From: a virus
Virus record (IMG/VR): IMGVR_UViG_3300002835_000559
Span: 1 to 35,753 of that record
DNA length: 35,753 bases
Strand: one strand, 5' to 3'
Part shown: positions 34,371 through 35,753 of the stretch, in pieces
Layout: every line of letters begins with the position of its first letter
How positions within the stretch are numbered: position 1 is the first letter of the stretch
Notes under the pieces: generated by a model
Seen by the model: only the letters and a program-made list of their open reading frames with translations
Databases searched by the model: none
Told to the model about the DNA's origin: nothing
Made by a program: the position numbers and the translations under genes

Positions 34371-34524
34371 CCCTATAGACTATTTGATTGAATGTTGCGA
34401 GAATTCTATTAGCACAGGATACTGGACTATAACTAATTTCAATGTCTTAAATGCCAAAGATGAACTAAAAAGATTAAGATCTAATGAAGAAGAACTAAAG
34501 AAGCTACTTGACAAGAGCCGATGA
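34354..34524 (+). CDS. Small helical protein
   Basis: 56 residues from ATG 34354 (GGAGTAAAA upstream): MNKDSNPIDYLIECCENSIS then a coiled-coil-like 'AKDELKRLRSNEEELKKLLD'. The last codons carry the promoter of the intron-bearing tRNA. Confidence 0.6.
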   Translation: MNKDSNPIDYLIECCENSISTGYWTITNFNVLNAKDELKRLRSNEEELKKLLDKSR

Positions 34525-34536
34525 TAGTGGTATGAT
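34508..34536 (+). promoter_or_regulatory. Promoter of the split tRNA
   Basis: TTGACA 34508-34513, 17-base spacer AGAGCCGATGATAGTGG, TATGAT 34531-34536, 14 bases before the tRNA 5' end. Confidence 0.85.
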
Positions 34537-34550
34537 GAAGAAGTGAACAC

Positions 34551-34819
34551 GGGAGTATAGCCCAACGGCAGAGGCAAAGGACTTATACAATTTGAGTGCA
34601 TAAAAGGAAACTTTTAATGTAGAACCTGTCAAATTCGGTGAAGGCTTAACTGCTAATACCGAGCCAAGCATAGAAATATGAAGGTGTAGAGACTTAACGG
34701 CAGGAACCTAAAACGAAAGTTATGGTTAAGATAAAGTCCAGACTACAAACAGAAATGGTAGTGAAAACTATAGTAGTAAGAAAATCCTTAAAGTGTCGGT
34801 TCGAATCCGACTACTCCTA
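34551..34819 (+). tRNA. tRNA with UAA anticodon, interrupted by a group I intron
   Basis: Exon 1 is 34551-34584, exon 2 is 34781-34819; together 73 nt. Acceptor GGGAGTA/TACTCCT (G1-U72 wobble), D-stem GCC/GGC, anticodon stem AAGGA/TCCTT with loop CTTAAAA, T-arm GTCGG-TTCGAAT-CCGAC, discriminator A. The anticodon UAA would read the Leu codon UUA, yet the variable loop has only 5 bases, so it is class I rather than the class II form expected of tRNA-Leu. Charging identity is therefore unsure. The intron follows U34, the same site as in cyanobacterial tRNA-Leu(UAA). Confidence 0.85.
34585..34780 (+). other. Group I intron, 196 nt, no ORF
   Basis: Starts after U34 and ends in G. P1: exon ACTT pairs with GAGT at 34596-34599, giving the U.G pair at the splice site. 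P3: CCTGTC with GGCAGG. P/Q (P4): TTCGG in 'AAATTCGGTGAA' with CCGAG in 'AATACCGAGCCAAGC'. R: 'GTGTAGAGACTTAACGG'; S: 'AAGATAAAGTCC', giving P7. P8: AACCTAAAAC/GTTATGGTT. Motif set and site fit the IC3-type tRNA introns of cyanobacteria and Azoarcus. Catalysis is expected because the core is complete. Confidence 0.88.
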
Positions 34820-35275
34820 TTTATTTTTAGCACGATAGTTATCAGTTAAAGCATGACAATTAGGACACAATAACTCTAAATTTGACAGTTCATTATTCAA
34901 ATGATTACCATCTTTATGATGTAACTCAATTGGAATAAGTTGATTAAGCCAAGTTTTTTGTTTACAATTATTGCATTTATGTTCCAAAATATTTTCTTTT
35001 ATGAGCCTACGTTTCAGTTTCCAACTTTGTATTCCAGCTTTATTAGAAAGATAATCTTCTATTGGACGTTTAGGACCAATTATTTTACCTCTATTCCAAC
35101 CCTGTAGTGTAAAATGAGAGATGTCAATATTATGCAATTCAATATGTTTTTTAAGACAAGCATAGTTACCCCCTGCTGCAACTATATTCATTTTTTCTAA
35201 ACATTGTCTATAACTATAAGATTCTGCACAAATTTTTGATAATACTTCTTTTGTATAATGATGTTTGAGATTCAT
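34817..35275 (-). CDS. HNH endonuclease next to the split tRNA
   Basis: 152 residues from ATG 35275 (AAGGAG 6 bases upstream); a longer frame lacks an RBS. N-terminal helical DNA-binding region 'YSYRQCLEKMNIVAAGGNYA' (HTH-like), then 'CNNCKQKTWLNQLIPIELHH' and 'KDGNHLNNELSNLELLCPNC' with 'HALTDNY': a complete HNH with two Cys pairs. On the opposite strand to its neighbours. Its stop codon overlaps the last three bases of the tRNA. It could be the mobility enzyme of the ORF-less intron, acting from outside. Confidence 0.88.
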   Translation of the reverse strand: MNLKHHYTKEVLSKICAESYSYRQCLEKMNIVAAGGNYACLKKHIELHNIDISHFTLQGWNRGKIIGPKRPIEDYLSNKAGIQSWKLKRRLIKENILEHKCNNCKQKTWLNQLIPIELHHKDGNHLNNELSNLELLCPNCHALTDNYRAKNK

Positions 35276-35285
35276 GATTAACTCC

Positions 35286-35314
35286 TTGACATTCCATAAG
35301 GTAGACGCTATAAT
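35286..35314 (+). promoter_or_regulatory. Promoter of tRNA-Arg
   Basis: TTGACA 35286-35291, 17-base spacer ending GTAGACGC, TATAAT 35309-35314. Overlaps the RBS region of the HNH gene on the other strand. Confidence 0.88.
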
Positions 35315-35346
35315 ACAATACACCAAAACGTTTTAAGTTTTGATTT

Positions 35347-35418
35347 GGCCCCATAGTTAAACGGATATAACAACTTTCTTCTAAAAAGTGATTAGGGGTT
35401 CAATTCCTCTTGGGGCTA
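35347..35418 (+). tRNA. tRNA-Arg (anticodon UCU)
   Basis: 72 nt: acceptor GGCCCCA/TGGGGCT (G1-U72), D-stem GTTA/TAAC, anticodon stem ACTTT/AAAGT with loop CTTCTAA, T-arm AGGGG-TTCAATT-CCTCT, discriminator A. Reads AGA, a codon common in the AT-rich genes here. Confidence 0.9.
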
Positions 35419-35445
35419 CTATTGATAACTATTTGGAGAAAAATA

Positions 35446-35589
35446 ATGACTAACGAACTCAAGGATAGAATCAAAAACTTTATTGTTAGTTGGGATAATA
35501 CTATTGATGATGAGACTATGGGATTGGCCGATTATGATTTATTTTTAGAAACGGCTATTAGTCTGTTAGAAGAAACTATTGGAGAATAA
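35446..35589 (+). CDS. Small acidic helical protein
   Basis: 47 residues, MTNELKDRIKNFIVSWDNTI then 'LADYDLFLETAISLLEETIG'. RBS TTGGAGAA. All helix. Follows tRNA-Arg by 27 bases and is probably on the same transcript. No family known. Confidence 0.6.
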   Translation: MTNELKDRIKNFIVSWDNTIDDETMGLADYDLFLETAISLLEETIGE

Positions 35590-35592
35590 CTA

Positions 35593-35753
35593 ATGGAACA
35601 AGATGAAATAGGTCGCATGGATATTTGTAGACATTTGCTTCCTCCTCCTGGTGATGAAGTTGTTGGACAATTAATTGCAGAGATTCGTAGACTAAAAGAA
35701 CGAGAAGTGTTATGGGAACAATGTGCTGATAAAACAATGCTAGTATATGGCGG
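35593..35753 (+). CDS. Hypothetical protein (partial, runs off window)
   Basis: 53 codons visible from ATG 35593: MEQDEIGRMDICRHLLPPPG then 'DEVVGQLIAEIRRLKEREVL'. TTGGAGAAT upstream overlaps the previous stop. 'EI.RL..E...L' suggests a short coiled helix. The C-terminus is outside the window. Confidence 0.6.
   Translation, partial: MEQDEIGRMDICRHLLPPPGDEVVGQLIAEIRRLKEREVLWEQCADKTMLVYG

Noticed and set aside
34551-34819. Reading the anticodon as UAU (Ile) by placing the 5' splice site two bases later
   Set aside because: It would lose the U.G splice-site pair of P1 and the terminal G of the intron; the UAA solution satisfies both.

Overview
The window is a piece of a tailed, double-stranded DNA bacteriophage genome (Caudoviricetes). 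The evidence is a terminase large subunit, portal, ClpP-type protease and tail-fibre-like genes in one operon, a phage-type sigma factor, eight tRNA genes, free-standing HNH endonucleases and dozens of tiny overlapping early genes. Nothing names the host directly. The TTGACA/TATAAT-type promoters and Shine-Dalgarno sites imply an ordinary bacterium.

Layout. (1) 1-12071, minus strand, is the late/structural operon. Read in transcription order from 12071 leftwards it has a short acidic protein, a putative structural protein, a sigma-70 region-2 protein (candidate late sigma factor), an HTH/coiled-coil protein (possible small terminase), a glycosylation cassette (GT2 glycosyltransferase, GT11 fucosyltransferase, GDP-mannose 4,6-dehydratase), a small unknown gene, an HNH protein, an ERCC4-type nuclease, a ClpP-like protease, terminase large subunit, portal, a small virion protein and a tail-fibre-like gene that runs off the left edge. 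Most genes overlap by 4 bases. (2) 12072-12507 is a divergent control region. (3) 12508-28144, plus strand, is an early/middle region of many small genes in short transcription units. Promoters share TTGACA, a CGAT motif in the spacer and a TATAAT-like -10. Units are separated by a recurring intergenic palindrome element (GTAAGTCCTT...AAGGACTTA plus a GC-rich box). It holds six tRNAs (Lys, Thr, Gln, Asn, Glu, Asp) with a small ORF among them, tRNA-Ile(UAU), a GP88-like protein, an Api92-like protein, an L7/L12-CTD-like protein, a DUF932 protein and a 300-base structured gene-free stretch. (4) 28145-35753 is more AT-rich: a DUF268-like methyltransferase, a UV-damage endonuclease (UVDE) whose promoter is separated from it by an HNH gene on the other strand, tandem small paralogues, a tRNA(UAA) split by a 196-nt group I intron, a second HNH gene touching that tRNA, and tRNA-Arg(UCU).

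How it fits together. The early units probably use host sigma-70 RNA polymerase and make small host-takeover proteins and tRNAs. The tRNAs for AUA, UUA and AGA would help translate the AT-rich phage genes. The leftward operon may depend on the phage sigma factor and makes the capsid, packaging motor and tail. The sugar genes suggest that the phage alters virion or host-surface glycans. UVDE would repair UV lesions. The most unusual signals are the dispersed palindrome element, the conserved CGAT promoter architecture, GG-N10-GC (sigma-54-like) sites, the intron-bearing class I tRNA(UAA) and the candidate RNA at 22001-22320.
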